Shown piece after piece: positions 8,100-16,702 of a DNA stretch of 64,000 nucleotides (its first letter is position 1; the number at the start of each line of letters is the position of its first letter). The notes under the pieces were generated by a model. The model had not been told where the DNA came from. It saw only the letters and a program-made list of their open reading frames with translations, and did not search any database. Source of the DNA: Planctomycetota bacterium (lineage in GTDB: Bacteria > Planctomycetota > MHYJ01 > WSZJ01 > JACPWG01); NCBI GenBank assembly GCA_016197205.1, contig JACPWG010000183.1, forward strand, positions 62,001 through 126,000, read 5' to 3'. A program made the translations under genes and the position numbers.

Positions 8100-9490
8100 A
8101 AAAGGAACGTGAGGGCGACGTAGAGGGGCAGGAGGACGAGGCCGGCGCGCCAGACATACCCGCCGAAGGACGGCATGCGGACGCCGTTGGCCTCGGCGAT
8201 CGCCTTGATCATGAAGTTCGGTCCGTTCCCGATGTAGGTGTTCGCGCCCATGAAGACGGACCCGATGGAAATCGCGGAGAGGAAGAGGTGGGGGATGCCG
8301 ACCACCTCGGGCGTGAGCCCCATGCCCTGGGCGAGGGCGAGGAACGTCAGGTAGGTCGGGGCGTTGTCGAGGAAGCTCGAGAGGACGCCGGAGCCCCAAA
8401 AGAACTGCCACGGGTGCGTCATGCCGAGCATGTGGCCCCGGTCGTGCAGGATCGCCAGCGCGGGGATCATCGTGAGAAAAATCCCGGCGAAGAGCACGGC
8501 GACTTCGAGGATGGGAGCGAAGCTGAAGCGGTTGGCCTCGCGCACCGCGCGCGGCGTGGTTCGGAGGGACGCGAGGGCCAGCCCCGCCATGAGCCCTTCC
8601 CGGACGCCGAAGGGCCAGTCGTACTTGCCGCTCAGGAAGGCCGCCGCGACGACGAGCGCGAGGTAGAAGCAGTTCGTGACGCCCTCGAGGACGAGCTTGG
8701 GACGCCGGCTGACTTCCTCCAGGAGCGAGCCCTTGGTGGCCAGCTCTTCCCGCTCGAAGACGAAGCTGTCGACGAAGTGGAAGACCACGAGCAGGAACCC
8801 GACCCCGAGCGCCCAGGCGGGCCAAAGGCCGAGGGTCCAGAAGAAGGGGACCCCGCGCAGGAAGCCCAGGTAGAGGGGGGGGTCGCCGAGGGGGGTGAGG
8901 CTGCCGCCGACGTTTGCCACGACGAGGATGAAAAAAAGAACCAGGTGGTCGCGCCTGGCGCGGCCCTCGTTGGCGCGCAGGAAGGGCTGGATGAGGAGCA
9001 TCGAGGCCCCGGTCGTGCCGATGAGGCTGGCGAGGACGGCGCCGATGGCCAGGGTGAGAGTGTTGCGCAGGGGAGTGCCCGAGGGGGCGCCCTTGACGTG
9101 GACGCCTCCGGAGATGACGTAGAGCGTCGCCAGGAGGACGATGAAGGAGACGTACTCCTTGGCCCGATCGACCAACTCGTGCGAATCGAGGCCGGCGATC
9201 CAGAGTCCGACGGGGACGCCGAGCAGCGTGCAGACGAGGCCCTTGTTCCAATGGGAGTCCCACCAGCGGTGGGCGAAGAGCGGCAGGACCGCGATCCCCA
9301 GGAGAAGGACGGCGAAGGGGAGCACGCTGAAGAGCGGGAGCCTCAGCCCCAGCGGCTGCTCCTGCACCGGCCCGCCCTCCGCGAAGGCGAGCGCGGGGAA
9401 AAAAAAGACCCCGGCTGCGACGGCCGTGAAGACGGCCCGCAGGACGGGGGCCCGCGGGGAGCGGGGATGGAAACGCAAGCGGCCGATCAC
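8090..9490 (-). CDS. Ion transporter of the ArsB/NhaD superfamily (CitMHS-like)
   Basis: The 466-residue polytopic protein has about 12 hydrophobic segments. Its half-repeat signature motifs are VVANVGGSLTPLGDPPLYLG and SSFLDNAPTYLTFLALAQG, where Gly-Asp and Asp-Asn-Ala-Pro are the re-entrant ion-site signatures of this superfamily. These motifs fit putative Na+/H+ antiporters or citrate/Mg-type carriers; substrate cannot be decided from sequence. The start is GTG 9490, whose GTGA overlaps the stop of the upstream gene, so translation is coupled. Phe-rich segments are encoded across A-runs at 8931-8937 and 9401-9408 on the plus strand, with the frame intact. Confidence 0.83.
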   Translation of the reverse strand: MIGRLRFHPRSPRAPVLRAVFTAVAAGVFFFPALAFAEGGPVQEQPLGLRLPLFSVLPFAVLLLGIAVLPLFAHRWWDSHWNKGLVCTLLGVPVGLWIAGLDSHELVDRAKEYVSFIVLLATLYVISGGVHVKGAPSGTPLRNTLTLAIGAVLASLIGTTGASMLLIQPFLRANEGRARRDHLVLFFILVVANVGGSLTPLGDPPLYLGFLRGVPFFWTLGLWPAWALGVGFLLVVFHFVDSFVFEREELATKGSLLEEVSRRPKLVLEGVTNCFYLALVVAAAFLSGKYDWPFGVREGLMAGLALASLRTTPRAVREANRFSFAPILEVAVLFAGIFLTMIPALAILHDRGHMLGMTHPWQFFWGSGVLSSFLDNAPTYLTFLALAQGMGLTPEVVGIPHLFLSAISIGSVFMGANTYIGNGPNFMIKAIAEANGVRMPSFGGYVWRAGLVLLPLYVALTFLFYV

Positions 9491-10164
9491 CGGGACGTGA
9501 GCCTTCCAACGAAGTGGGCGAGGAAGAGCAGTGCCAGGGCCGCTCCTGCGAAGAGCGGGACGAAACGGGAGAGGTCGCCGCCCGGCGGGACCGGGGCGCC
9601 GGGGCGCGCCTGCCGCGCTTCCAGCACCCGCGCGCCCAGGATCAAGGCCGCGAGTAGAACGTACACCCAATCGAGGCCGGCGCCGACCGGCGCGTGGTCG
9701 AAGCCGATCAGGGTGGCGATGAGCAGGAGCACCGCGGGCCCGACCACCGACCAGAAGGTGCGGGTGAAGCAGCCTGCGAGGTTGTCCTCGGTCCCCGCGC
9801 CGGCCGCGGTGGCCCCGGCGGCCGCGCCGGCCGCGCCGGCCGACGTGGGCACGGTAAGGGGGGTCGGCGCCGGTGCGGGTGTGGGCGCGGGTGAGGCCGA
9901 GGCCGGAGGGAGGGCGGAGGCGGTCGCAGGCGCCGAGGCCGCGGAGGCGACGGGCGCAGCGGGTGCGGGGGCTGCCGAGGGCGGGGAAGAGGGGGCCGAC
10001 GGCGCGGGCGCGGGTGGCGCCGGCAGCGTGCCGGGGGCAACGGCTCCAGGTCCCGGTCCCGGGGCGGAGGCGGGCGCGCCCGGGCCGCCGCCCCCGGCCG
10101 GCTTCGCGTCTCCTCCCTGGCCGTGCGGCTCGTGTTTGTGGTGCTTCTTGTGCTTCTTCCCCAT
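9487..10164 (-). CDS. Hypothetical membrane protein with Ala/Pro-rich N-terminal half
   Basis: The 225-residue product opens with a Lys/His cluster (MGKKHKKHHKHEPHGQ), followed by about 100 residues of Ala/Pro/Gly low complexity. Two or three transmembrane helices then follow (VVGPAVLLLIATLIGF, WVYVLLAALILGARVL, VPLFAGAALALLFLAHFVG). AGGGGAAAGAG precedes the ATG at 10164. The GTGA overlap with the transporter gene suggests an accessory subunit; the His/Lys cluster could bind metal or acidic lipid (speculative). No family recognised. Confidence 0.7.
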   Translation of the reverse strand: MGKKHKKHHKHEPHGQGGDAKPAGGGGPGAPASAPGPGPGAVAPGTLPAPPAPAPSAPSSPPSAAPAPAAPVASAASAPATASALPPASASPAPTPAPAPTPLTVPTSAGAAGAAAGATAAGAGTEDNLAGCFTRTFWSVVGPAVLLLIATLIGFDHAPVGAGLDWVYVLLAALILGARVLEARQARPGAPVPPGGDLSRFVPLFAGAALALLFLAHFVGRLTSR

Positions 10165-10765
10165 GCTTCTCTTTCCCCTCGGTGCGCCGAGGACGCCCGG
10201 ATTGGAAACCACCGTCTTCGAATTCGTTTCCGAGTGTGGGATGGTGCCCGGCGATGATATGCCGTCCACGCGGGGGCGGCAACGTTTTTCGCAGGTGTGC
10301 GGGCGGAGAGCCGGGCCAGAGCAGCCGATGGCCGCAACCAAAGCTCGACGAACCACAGATTTCACAGATACCACAGATTGCGACCATTCTAATCTGTGAC
10401 ACAAGCTCGCAAAAGCTTGTTTTTCTGGCAACGAATTCTCCGCAGAAAATTCGCGAAATCGGCGAAATGCGCGGTTCGTCTTTCCGTGTTTTCGGCGTCT
10501 TCGGTGGCTCGTCCCTTTTGTTGCGGCCGGCGGCTGCCCTGTGCTGCTAATCGTTCGAAGATTGTTTTCTTGCGACAATTCTTGTTTGGGTCGAGCGCCG
10601 CGAAAACCACAGATTTCACAGATTCCACGCGATTACACAGATTCCGAATCTGTGTAATCGTCGTTAATCTGTGAAATCTGTGGTTCCGTCGTCGCCTGGC
10701 TGCGGCACCGCCGCGCTGTGAAATCTGTGGTTCCCATTCGGTTTCGGGCGCGAGCCTGACTTCGA
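10165..10765. repeat. Intergenic region rich in ACCACAGATTTCACAGATT-type repeats and a nested palindrome
   Basis: No gene is supported in these 600 bases. Copies of AACCACAGATTTCACAGAT lie at 10351-10369 and 10605-10624 (direct) and at 10666-10685 and 10717-10732 (inverted). The 10605-10624 and 10666-10685 arms are perfect 20-base inverted repeats. Between them lies a second perfect 15-base palindrome (10630-10644 and 10646-10660). A further segment (10494-10518, TTCGGCGTCTTCGGTGGCTC) recurs near 60207-60233. The whole could extrude a cruciform or fold into a strong RNA hairpin. Confidence 0.85.
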
Positions 10766-12100
10766 TCACGGTCCGGCTCGGAGCGCCAGCACGTGCGCCC
10801 GCCAGCCCCCCTCGAGGTCGTTCGGATCGCAGCCGAAGGCCCTTCGAAACGCGGCCAGCCCGCCGCGTCCCCGGCGATACTGGTCCACGGCCGTGAGGAA
10901 GGCCCCGCGATAGCGTCCCTCCGAGCCGAGGAGAAGGAAGTGCACGAATCCCCACGCCGCGCCATAGTAGGCGGCGTGCTCCGGGCCGCCGAAGTCCTCC
11001 GCATCGGCGGCGACCAGCGCGTTCGGGCGGGGCGCCTTGCCGGCGCGCAGCATCTCCTGCAGCTCCGCGAGGCACCGGGCCATTTCCCCTCCACGCTGCA
11101 GTCGACCCACGAGGAGCGCGCCGTTCCGATACGTGCTGCCGCCGAAGAAATTCGCGAGCCCCTCGTCGATCCAGATCGTGCCCGCCTTGCGCTTCATCCG
11201 CTCCTCCAGGGCGGTCACGTGCAGGGCCAGCTCGGCCTGGGTCGGCGCCTCCACCACGACCGGCAGTTGAAGCTGTTCGCGGACGAGGAGGTGCGTGATT
11301 TCGTGCAGGAGGGTCTCCGGCACGCCTCGGTCGCGCTCGTCGGAGTCTTCGAGGGCGAGCACTTCGTTCTTGCCCAGATCGGCATAGCCGCGGAGGCACG
11401 CGCGACTTGACTCGGAGACGAACGCGATTTTCGGATAGGTGCGGGCCACGTAGGTCTGGAAGTCCTCCGCCCGGGTGAAAACCTGAACCGGGTAGGGCCC
11501 GGCCAGGGGTTTCGGTCGTAGCGCGGTGTCCAGCTCGGCGACGAAGGCTCGCACCAGGGCCTGCACGGGGCCTTGCAGCCGCTCCAGGAATTCAGGTCGG
11601 CCCGGGCTGCGGAGCAGAAACGGCGGGGAGGAGAGCTCGATCCAGCCGGGACCGGCCTGCGGGAGGGCACGCCCCTCGAGGCGGTCCAGTTCGAGCCGGG
11701 CGGCGCCGTGGGCGGGGTCGATGGCGAGGACCCTTTGCAGTTCGCGCCGTGCCTCCTCGCGGAGTCCCTTCGCCAGGCACCAACGGGCGAGCTCCAGATG
11801 CGCCTCGGTGTCGGTGAGTACGAGAGAGGACGCTCTCCTGCGGTACAGCTCCGCGGGCGAGTCCGCGCGCTCGATGGAGGCCACATCCCCGCGGGGCACG
11901 ACCATCTCCCCGAAAGGGAGCTGGACGCGCACCTCCGTCGCCGTCTCGGTGACCTGTCCCTCGAGGACCGCGCCGTTCTTCAGGCGAACGAGGTCCGCGC
12001 AGGCGCTCCGTGACCCGTCCGGAGCCGACAGGGCGAGCAACAGGGCGACCAGCCATGGGAATGCCCTGCCGGCGTCAAGAGGGGCTTTGCGGAAAAGCAT
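10766..12100 (-). CDS. Exported DUF1570-like zinc metalloprotease with N-terminal SH3-like domain
   Basis: The 444-residue protein has a signal peptide (PWLVALLLALSAP) and then a small beta domain (LVRLKNGAVLEGQVTE to VPRGDVASIE), a type common at the start of planctomycete exported proteins. A TPR-like helical pair follows, and then a gluzincin-like domain with HEITHL (the HExxH zinc motif). A downstream IDEGLANFFGG supplies the third, glutamate ligand. The family's substrates are unknown. Two ATGs (12106 and 12100) are possible; GGGAG sits 8 bases from the ATG at 12100, so that one is chosen. A consensus promoter lies at 12144-12172. Confidence 0.85.
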   Translation of the reverse strand: MLFRKAPLDAGRAFPWLVALLLALSAPDGSRSACADLVRLKNGAVLEGQVTETATEVRVQLPFGEMVVPRGDVASIERADSPAELYRRRASSLVLTDTEAHLELARWCLAKGLREEARRELQRVLAIDPAHGAARLELDRLEGRALPQAGPGWIELSSPPFLLRSPGRPEFLERLQGPVQALVRAFVAELDTALRPKPLAGPYPVQVFTRAEDFQTYVARTYPKIAFVSESSRACLRGYADLGKNEVLALEDSDERDRGVPETLLHEITHLLVREQLQLPVVVEAPTQAELALHVTALEERMKRKAGTIWIDEGLANFFGGSTYRNGALLVGRLQRGGEMARCLAELQEMLRAGKAPRPNALVAADAEDFGGPEHAAYYGAAWGFVHFLLLGSEGRYRGAFLTAVDQYRRGRGGLAAFRRAFGCDPNDLEGGWRAHVLALRAGP

Positions 12101-12143
12101 GTGCATTTCTCCCGGGCGAGCATGGGTGCCTCATCACCGTCCG

Positions 12144-12172
12144 TTTATAGAGGAACCGTCCGGCGCTGTCAA
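12144..12172 (-). promoter_or_regulatory. Promoter of the metalloprotease gene
   Basis: Minus-strand TTGACA (12172-12167), 17-base spacer, TATAAA (12149-12144), about 44 bases ahead of the ATG at 12100. Confidence 0.75.
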
Positions 12173-12442
12173 TGGGTTCGGCGGTCCGGTGCCGCGCCGG
12201 GGTCCACGGCGGCAAGGGCTGACGGTCGCGACAAGCCGGAGGCGGGCCGGCGGACACCGGGCGGCGACCTGAAAATGGCCTCTCCGCGTTCGGGTGCGGG
12301 GCGGACCCGTCCACCGAAGCGCCTCGCGCGAACGGGGAAGCGCTGCCCAGCATGGGCTGGAGGGCCGCAGCGGACGAGGAGGGCGCTGCGACCGTCGGAA
12401 AGCAGATGGGTGGGGCCCAGGAGGGCGTGCCCGACTCTCCGC
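12173..12442. other. Intergenic region without recognisable gene
   Basis: Between the divergent promoters at 12144-12172 and 12443-12471 there is GC-rich DNA with open frames but no ribosome-binding site, no recognisable protein motif and none of the repeat families seen elsewhere. I see nothing definite in it. Confidence 0.5.
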
Positions 12443-12471
12443 TTGACTTGCACGGGGTCGGCCGCTATAGT
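12443..12471 (+). promoter_or_regulatory. Promoter of the small protein / phosphoesterase / nucleotidyltransferase operon
   Basis: TTGACT (12443-12448), 17-base spacer, TATAGT (12466-12471); about 47 bases of leader before the TTG start at 12525. Confidence 0.75.
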
Positions 12472-12524
12472 TAACGTGTTTTAATAATGCGAAATCGCCG
12501 CCGTCAGGATCGGAGGGTCGTGGT

Positions 12525-12734
12525 TTGTTCAGTTCCGAGGAGATTGTCTTTGCTCGTCGCGTCGTCTTGAAGAAGTGGACGGACGAGGCCCGGGTCCGCG
12601 AGTGCATGGACTTGAAGAAGGCGCAGGTCGCGGACCCGAATCCCAAACGGTTGTGGGACCTGCTGGTCGAACGGGGCTACCTGACCCCGGATCAGGCGCG
12701 GGCGGTCCGGGAAACCACGCGGAGCGTGAAGTGA
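12525..12734 (+). CDS. Small helical protein, first gene of operon
   Basis: A 69-residue product starts at TTG 12525, with GGAGGG 8 bases upstream and a strong promoter before it. It reads EEIVFARRVVLKKWTDEARV, then LVERGYLTPDQARAVRE. This is a tandem helical module with the Gly-Tyr-Leu-Thr turn seen in GspE N-terminal-like and planctomycete signalling modules; the protein at 35854 begins with a similar one. Its TGA overlaps the GTG start of the phosphoesterase (GTGA), so it is translationally coupled. Function unknown; an adaptor role is a guess. Confidence 0.72.
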   Translation: MFSSEEIVFARRVVLKKWTDEARVRECMDLKKAQVADPNPKRLWDLLVERGYLTPDQARAVRETTRSVK

Positions 12735-13564
12735 GGATCGCGGTCACCGCCGATCCTCATTTCGACCTGCGAGCCCGTTGCGACCCCGGCGCCTTTGTCG
12801 AGCTGCGCGACTCGATCGCGGCGGCGCGACCGGAAGTCTTCCTCATCGCCGGGGACCTCGTGGGCCTCGGAAAAATCCATCTCGCCGAATTCCTCGACCT
12901 CTTTCAAGACCTCCCCGCCCTCAAGCTCGTGGTCCCCGGCAACCACGACCTGTGGCTGGCCGCGGGGGACTCCTACCGGTACTACAAGGAGCAGCTCCCG
13001 GAGCTGTACGCGCGCCACGGCTTCCACATGTTGGATGCCGCTCCCGTGGTCCACGACGGCGTCGGGTTCGTCGGCTCCGTCGGCTGGTACGACTACAGCC
13101 TCGCCGACGAGTCGCTCGTCCTCCCGCCGGGGTCGAGTTACGAGGGGAAGCGCTTCCGCGGCTCGCGCTGGAACGACGCGCTCTTCGTGCGCCTCGGCCG
13201 GTCCGATGTCGAATTCACCGGCGAACTGGCCGCGCGCTTCGAGGCCGACCTGCACGAAGTGGAGGCGCGCGCGGACCAGGTCGTCGCGATGACCCATGTC
13301 CTGGCGTTCCCCGAGATGCGCGCCTACCGCGGCGAAGGGCCGGTGTTCCGGTTCGCCGCCGCCTACCTGGGGAGCCGTCGCTTCGGGGAAATCCTCGAAC
13401 GCCACCCGAAAGTGCGGTACCATTTCAGCGGACACGTCCATGCGCCGTCCCGTCTCCGGCGCGGCGCCCTCGAGTCGATCAACGTCGGGTCCACCTACCA
13501 CGTGAAGCGTTTCGAGTGCGTGGAACTGTCGTGCAAGCCGAACGAGTCGCCGTCTCCCTCCTGA
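12731..13564 (+). CDS. Calcineurin-like metallophosphoesterase
   Basis: This 277-residue protein carries the metallophosphoesterase signature in order: TADPHFD (D-x-H), AGDLVG (GD), PGNHDLW (GNHD), MTHVLAF (H) and FSGHVHAPS (GHxH). All two-metal ligands are present, so it should be an active phosphoesterase; the substrate is unknown. The start is GTG 12731, overlapping the upstream stop. Its 3' end overlaps the next gene by 34 bases, an arrangement that implies tight co-translation with the tRNA nucleotidyltransferase-like enzyme. Confidence 0.88.
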   Translation: MRIAVTADPHFDLRARCDPGAFVELRDSIAAARPEVFLIAGDLVGLGKIHLAEFLDLFQDLPALKLVVPGNHDLWLAAGDSYRYYKEQLPELYARHGFHMLDAAPVVHDGVGFVGSVGWYDYSLADESLVLPPGSSYEGKRFRGSRWNDALFVRLGRSDVEFTGELAARFEADLHEVEARADQVVAMTHVLAFPEMRAYRGEGPVFRFAAAYLGSRRFGEILERHPKVRYHFSGHVHAPSRLRRGALESINVGSTYHVKRFECVELSCKPNESPSPS

Positions 13565-14862
13565 AGCGCCTCCGCGAGCGCGGCCACCAGGCGTTCTTCG
13601 CCGGCGGCTGCGTGCGCGACCTCCTCCTGGGCGTCCCTCCCAAGGACTACGACATCGCCACGTCGGCGCGGCCGGAGGAGGTGCAGGCGCTTTTCCCGCG
13701 CTCCGTTCCCGTCGGCGCGCAGTTCGGCGTGGTCCGCGTCCAGGTCGCGCGCCTGGAGTTCGAGCTCGCCACGTTCCGGCGGGACGGCCCGTACCTGGAC
13801 GGCCGCCGCCCCGCCCACGTCGACCTGCTGCGCTCCGCGGAGGAGGACGCGCGCCGGCGCGACTTCACCGTGAACGGGATGTTCTACGACCCCGTGACGG
13901 CGCGCGTGGTCGATTTCGTCGGGGGGAGGGAGGACTTGACGCGGCGCGTCATCCGCGCGATCGGCGAGCCGGCGGCGCGGTTCGAGGAGGACCGGCTACG
14001 CCTGTTACGGATGGTCCGGCTGGCCTGTCAGCTCGGCTTCTCGATCGACCCGGCGACGGCCGCGTCGGCGCGCGCGCTGGCGCCCCGCGTGCTCAGCGTG
14101 AGCGCGGAGCGTGTGCGCGACGAGCTGCTCCGCATGCTGACCGGGCCCCGACCCGCGGGGGCGCTCGAGGGACTGGACGCGCATGACCTCCTGCTCCACG
14201 TCCTCCCCGAAGTGTGCCGGATGAAGGGGGTGGAGCAGCCGCCGGAATTTCACCCCGAAGGCGACGTCTGGGTGCACACGCTCCTCGTGCTGCGAAATTT
14301 GCCCGCGCGCCCGACCGGGACGCTGGCCCTTGCCGCGCTCCTCCACGACGTGGGAAAGCCTGGGACCTTCCGGCGCGCGGAGGACCGGATCCGGTTCGAC
14401 GGGCACGCGGAGCTGGGAGAGACGATGAGCCGCGAGGTCTGCGAACGGCTGAAGCTGTCGGGCGAGGAAACCGCTCGCGTGGGGGCGCTGGTGGGGCACC
14501 ACATGCGCTTCCTCGCGATCCGCGAGATGCGGACCGCGACGCTGAAGCGGCTGCTGCGGGAGCCGTGGTCGGAAGAGCTGCTGGAGCTGCACCGCGCGGA
14601 CGCCTTGGGCGCGCTGGCCGGGACCGGCACTTACGAGTATTGCCGCGAGAAGCTGGCCGAATTCCGGGCGGCGGAGGCGGCGGCCTCGCTGCGTCCTCCG
14701 CGGCTCGTGACCGGGCAGGACCTGCTCGCGCTGGGGTATGCGCCCGGCCCGATTTTCCGCGAGATCCTCCAGGCGGTCGAAGACGCGCAGCTCGAGGGCG
14801 AGCTCACGGAGCGGGAGGCTGCGCTCCGGTGGCTCGAGGCGCGCTTCCCGCGGCAGCACTAG
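13531..14862 (+). CDS. CCA-adding enzyme / poly(A) polymerase family nucleotidyltransferase with HD domain
   Basis: The 443-residue protein has the class II polymerase head: FFAGGCVRDLLLG, KDYDIAT (catalytic D-x-D) and EEDARRRDFTVNGM. The RNA-binding neck region follows (ARFEEDRLRLLRMVRLACQ). A C-terminal HD domain shows HTLLVLRNL and LAALLHDVGKP. It is most likely a tRNA CCA-adding enzyme, perhaps with HD-dependent 2',3'-phosphodiesterase activity as in E. coli Cca; an A-adding-only enzyme or poly(A) polymerase cannot be excluded. GTG 13531 is the start that keeps the GG motif about 24 residues in. It lies within the upstream gene's 3' end. The last 59 bases overlap the convergent NYN gene. 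Confidence 0.9.
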   Translation: MQAERVAVSLLKRLRERGHQAFFAGGCVRDLLLGVPPKDYDIATSARPEEVQALFPRSVPVGAQFGVVRVQVARLEFELATFRRDGPYLDGRRPAHVDLLRSAEEDARRRDFTVNGMFYDPVTARVVDFVGGREDLTRRVIRAIGEPAARFEEDRLRLLRMVRLACQLGFSIDPATAASARALAPRVLSVSAERVRDELLRMLTGPRPAGALEGLDAHDLLLHVLPEVCRMKGVEQPPEFHPEGDVWVHTLLVLRNLPARPTGTLALAALLHDVGKPGTFRRAEDRIRFDGHAELGETMSREVCERLKLSGEETARVGALVGHHMRFLAIREMRTATLKRLLREPWSEELLELHRADALGALAGTGTYEYCREKLAEFRAAEAAASLRPPRLVTGQDLLALGYAPGPIFREILQAVEDAQLEGELTEREAALRWLEARFPRQH

Positions 14863-16570
14863 GCGCGTCCAGGGGGACGGTCACGGCAACAGGCTGGGCC
14901 GGGGCAAGGGGGAGGGAGGGGGGATCATTCGGCCGCGCGGCTGTGGGGGCAAGCTCGGCGGGGAGCGCGGGCGCGGCCGGCTGGGGCGGCGCCGCGGGCG
15001 AGGCCATGGGCGCGGTCGGGGGCGCGGCGGCGGTTGCGGTGGGGGCTGCGGTATCCGCAGCCGGCGACCCGGCGGGCGCGCCGGGACCGGGACCCGCGGC
15101 CGCGCCGTTTCCGTTCGTCGTGGCGGCCGTTCCGGTCGGCGCCGATCCAGGGGCCAGGGGAGCGGCGCCGGCCGCCGAAAGCGCTGGGGCGGCCTGCACA
15201 CCCGGCGGGGACGCGAGTGCGTCAGCCGGGCCCGGCACCCGGCCAGGGTCGGGCATGCGCCCCGCCTCGCCGACCCGATCGCCGCGAGTCTCGAAGCGGG
15301 TGACGGACCGGAAGGAGCGGGACGTCATTTTCTTCGCCACCATCGGGTGGTCGGCGCGCAGTTCCACGACGGAGTAGGTGAAACCGGAGTCCCCTTCCAT
15401 GCTCTTGATGGCGATCGCGCCCATCTGCTGCAGCGTGGCGATGAGCTCCTTTCGCTGCTCGTTCGAGTACTGGAAAAAGGCCTCGTTCATGTAATTCCGG
15501 AAGAAGGGCGCGAGCCAGATCAGCTCATTCCTGTGGGTTTCCTGGGCGCGAACGAGCAGTTCGACGCAGCGCTCGAGGTTCTCGATGTTCATGTGGGAGC
15601 GACGGTAGATGGTCGTATCGCTGGGCGGGCGAGGGCCCTCGCCGCTCGCGGGCATGCCCGGCAGGCCCGCGGCCGGGGCACCCGCGGGAGCCGTGCCGGG
15701 GGCCGGAGGCGAAACCGTCGCGCATGCACCGGCCTGGGCGGCCGCGGCGGTCGTCGTGGGAGCGGGGACCGCGGCGGGGCCGGCGCCGTTGGTCGAAGCG
15801 GGCTCCGGCGCGGCGGCCCCCGACGTGGCGGGAGCGGCGGGACTCGCGTTCGCGTTGACGGCGGGGCCGGGGCTCGTCGCCGCGAGCGAACCCGCGTTCC
15901 CGTTCGTCGTCGACGCGGCGGCGGCAGCCGATAGCGCCGTCTGCGCGGCCGCAAGCCCGGCGGCGAGGGGCGCCTGCGGCCCGGTGGCAACGCCCGCCGC
16001 GGGCGGCGGAGCCGGGGCCTGCATCGGCTGCGGCGCTTCCCGCTGGACGTACTGCGTCATCTGCATGAGCTGCGGGAGAAGCGTCGCCGCGTCGAGGAAA
16101 TTGTCCGGTCCGACGATCTCCTTGAGGTCGCCGGAGGTGTTCTGCCGGAAGCCGACGACCGTGACCGCTTTCGCTCGTTCTTTGATTCGGCGCACGATTG
16201 GGATATAGTCTCTGTCTCCGCCGACGATCACGAAGTGCTCGATGTCGTCGCGCATGAGGAGGATTTCCATGGCCTGGAGGCTCAGGACCAGGTCCGCGCT
16301 GTTCTTGTTCGGCTTCGCGGTGAGGTACTGGGGTTCGAAGCCCATCATGGCCAGCGAGTGCAGCGCCTCCCGGGTGTCGGAATAGTCCCAGTCCGAGAAG
16401 GAGCGGCCGATGACCAGGGAGACGCCCTTGTCGCGCAGCATTTTCTTCAAGGCGGAGAGGAGTGCCGTGGCGATGTCCACGGGGCGCGGCGTGTGAGGCG
16501 GGATGCAGATGTCTTTCTTGATGCTCAGATAGATGTTTTCGAAGTCGATGAAGACGGCGCCATTGACCAT
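14804..16570 (-). CDS. NYN (LabA/DUF88) RNase-like protein with C-terminal helical domain
   Basis: The 588-residue protein begins VFIDFENIYLSIKKD, continues with NKNSADLVLSLQAMEIL and ends its core with FVIVGGDRDYIPIV. These are the acidic positions of the NYN PIN-like nuclease fold (LabA/DUF88 branch), present intact at about residues 5-175. A long Ala/Pro linker (about 190-320) leads to a winged-helix-like domain (SHMNIENLERCVELLVRA to TYSVVELRADHPMVAK) that resembles OST-HTH/LOTUS-type RNA-binding modules in position. A second Ala/Pro tail follows. It probably processes RNA (inference). GAGGG precedes the ATG. Confidence 0.85.
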   Translation of the reverse strand: MVNGAVFIDFENIYLSIKKDICIPPHTPRPVDIATALLSALKKMLRDKGVSLVIGRSFSDWDYSDTREALHSLAMMGFEPQYLTAKPNKNSADLVLSLQAMEILLMRDDIEHFVIVGGDRDYIPIVRRIKERAKAVTVVGFRQNTSGDLKEIVGPDNFLDAATLLPQLMQMTQYVQREAPQPMQAPAPPPAAGVATGPQAPLAAGLAAAQTALSAAAAASTTNGNAGSLAATSPGPAVNANASPAAPATSGAAAPEPASTNGAGPAAVPAPTTTAAAAQAGACATVSPPAPGTAPAGAPAAGLPGMPASGEGPRPPSDTTIYRRSHMNIENLERCVELLVRAQETHRNELIWLAPFFRNYMNEAFFQYSNEQRKELIATLQQMGAIAIKSMEGDSGFTYSVVELRADHPMVAKKMTSRSFRSVTRFETRGDRVGEAGRMPDPGRVPGPADALASPPGVQAAPALSAAGAAPLAPGSAPTGTAATTNGNGAAAGPGPGAPAGSPAADTAAPTATAAAPPTAPMASPAAPPQPAAPALPAELAPTAARPNDPPSLPLAPAQPVAVTVPLDAPSAAAGSAPRATGAQPPAP

Positions 16571-16645
16571 GATGCTACCCTCATGTTTCGTGTCATGTGT
16601 GGGTGGGGCAAAAGTCCGGAGGACCCTGCCGTGGATGCGGGGTGG

Positions 16646-16674
16646 ATTATACGACCGCCGGGATCAGGTGTCAA
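16646..16674 (-). promoter_or_regulatory. Perfect-consensus promoter of the NYN gene
   Basis: Minus-strand TTGACA (16674-16669), 17-base spacer, TATAAT (16651-16646), the optimal sigma70 arrangement. About 70 bases of leader. Confidence 0.85.
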
Positions 16675-16702
16675 TTTCCCTCCCTCCGAGGAGTGCACTC
16701 CG

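Noticed and set aside
9487-9490. Possible frameshift joining the Ala/Pro-rich membrane protein to the transporter
   Set aside because: A GTGA start-stop overlap explains the junction, and both frames have their own complete domains; similar overlaps occur at 12731 and 4272.
4698-9509. Very long open frame on the minus strand opposite the Hsp70-like and HEAT genes
   Set aside because: It is the mirror of GC-rich codon use in real plus-strand genes; its translation is Arg/Pro/Ala low complexity with no family motif, whereas the plus-strand frames carry complete domains. The same applies to 138-3689 and 56670-60362 on the minus strand.
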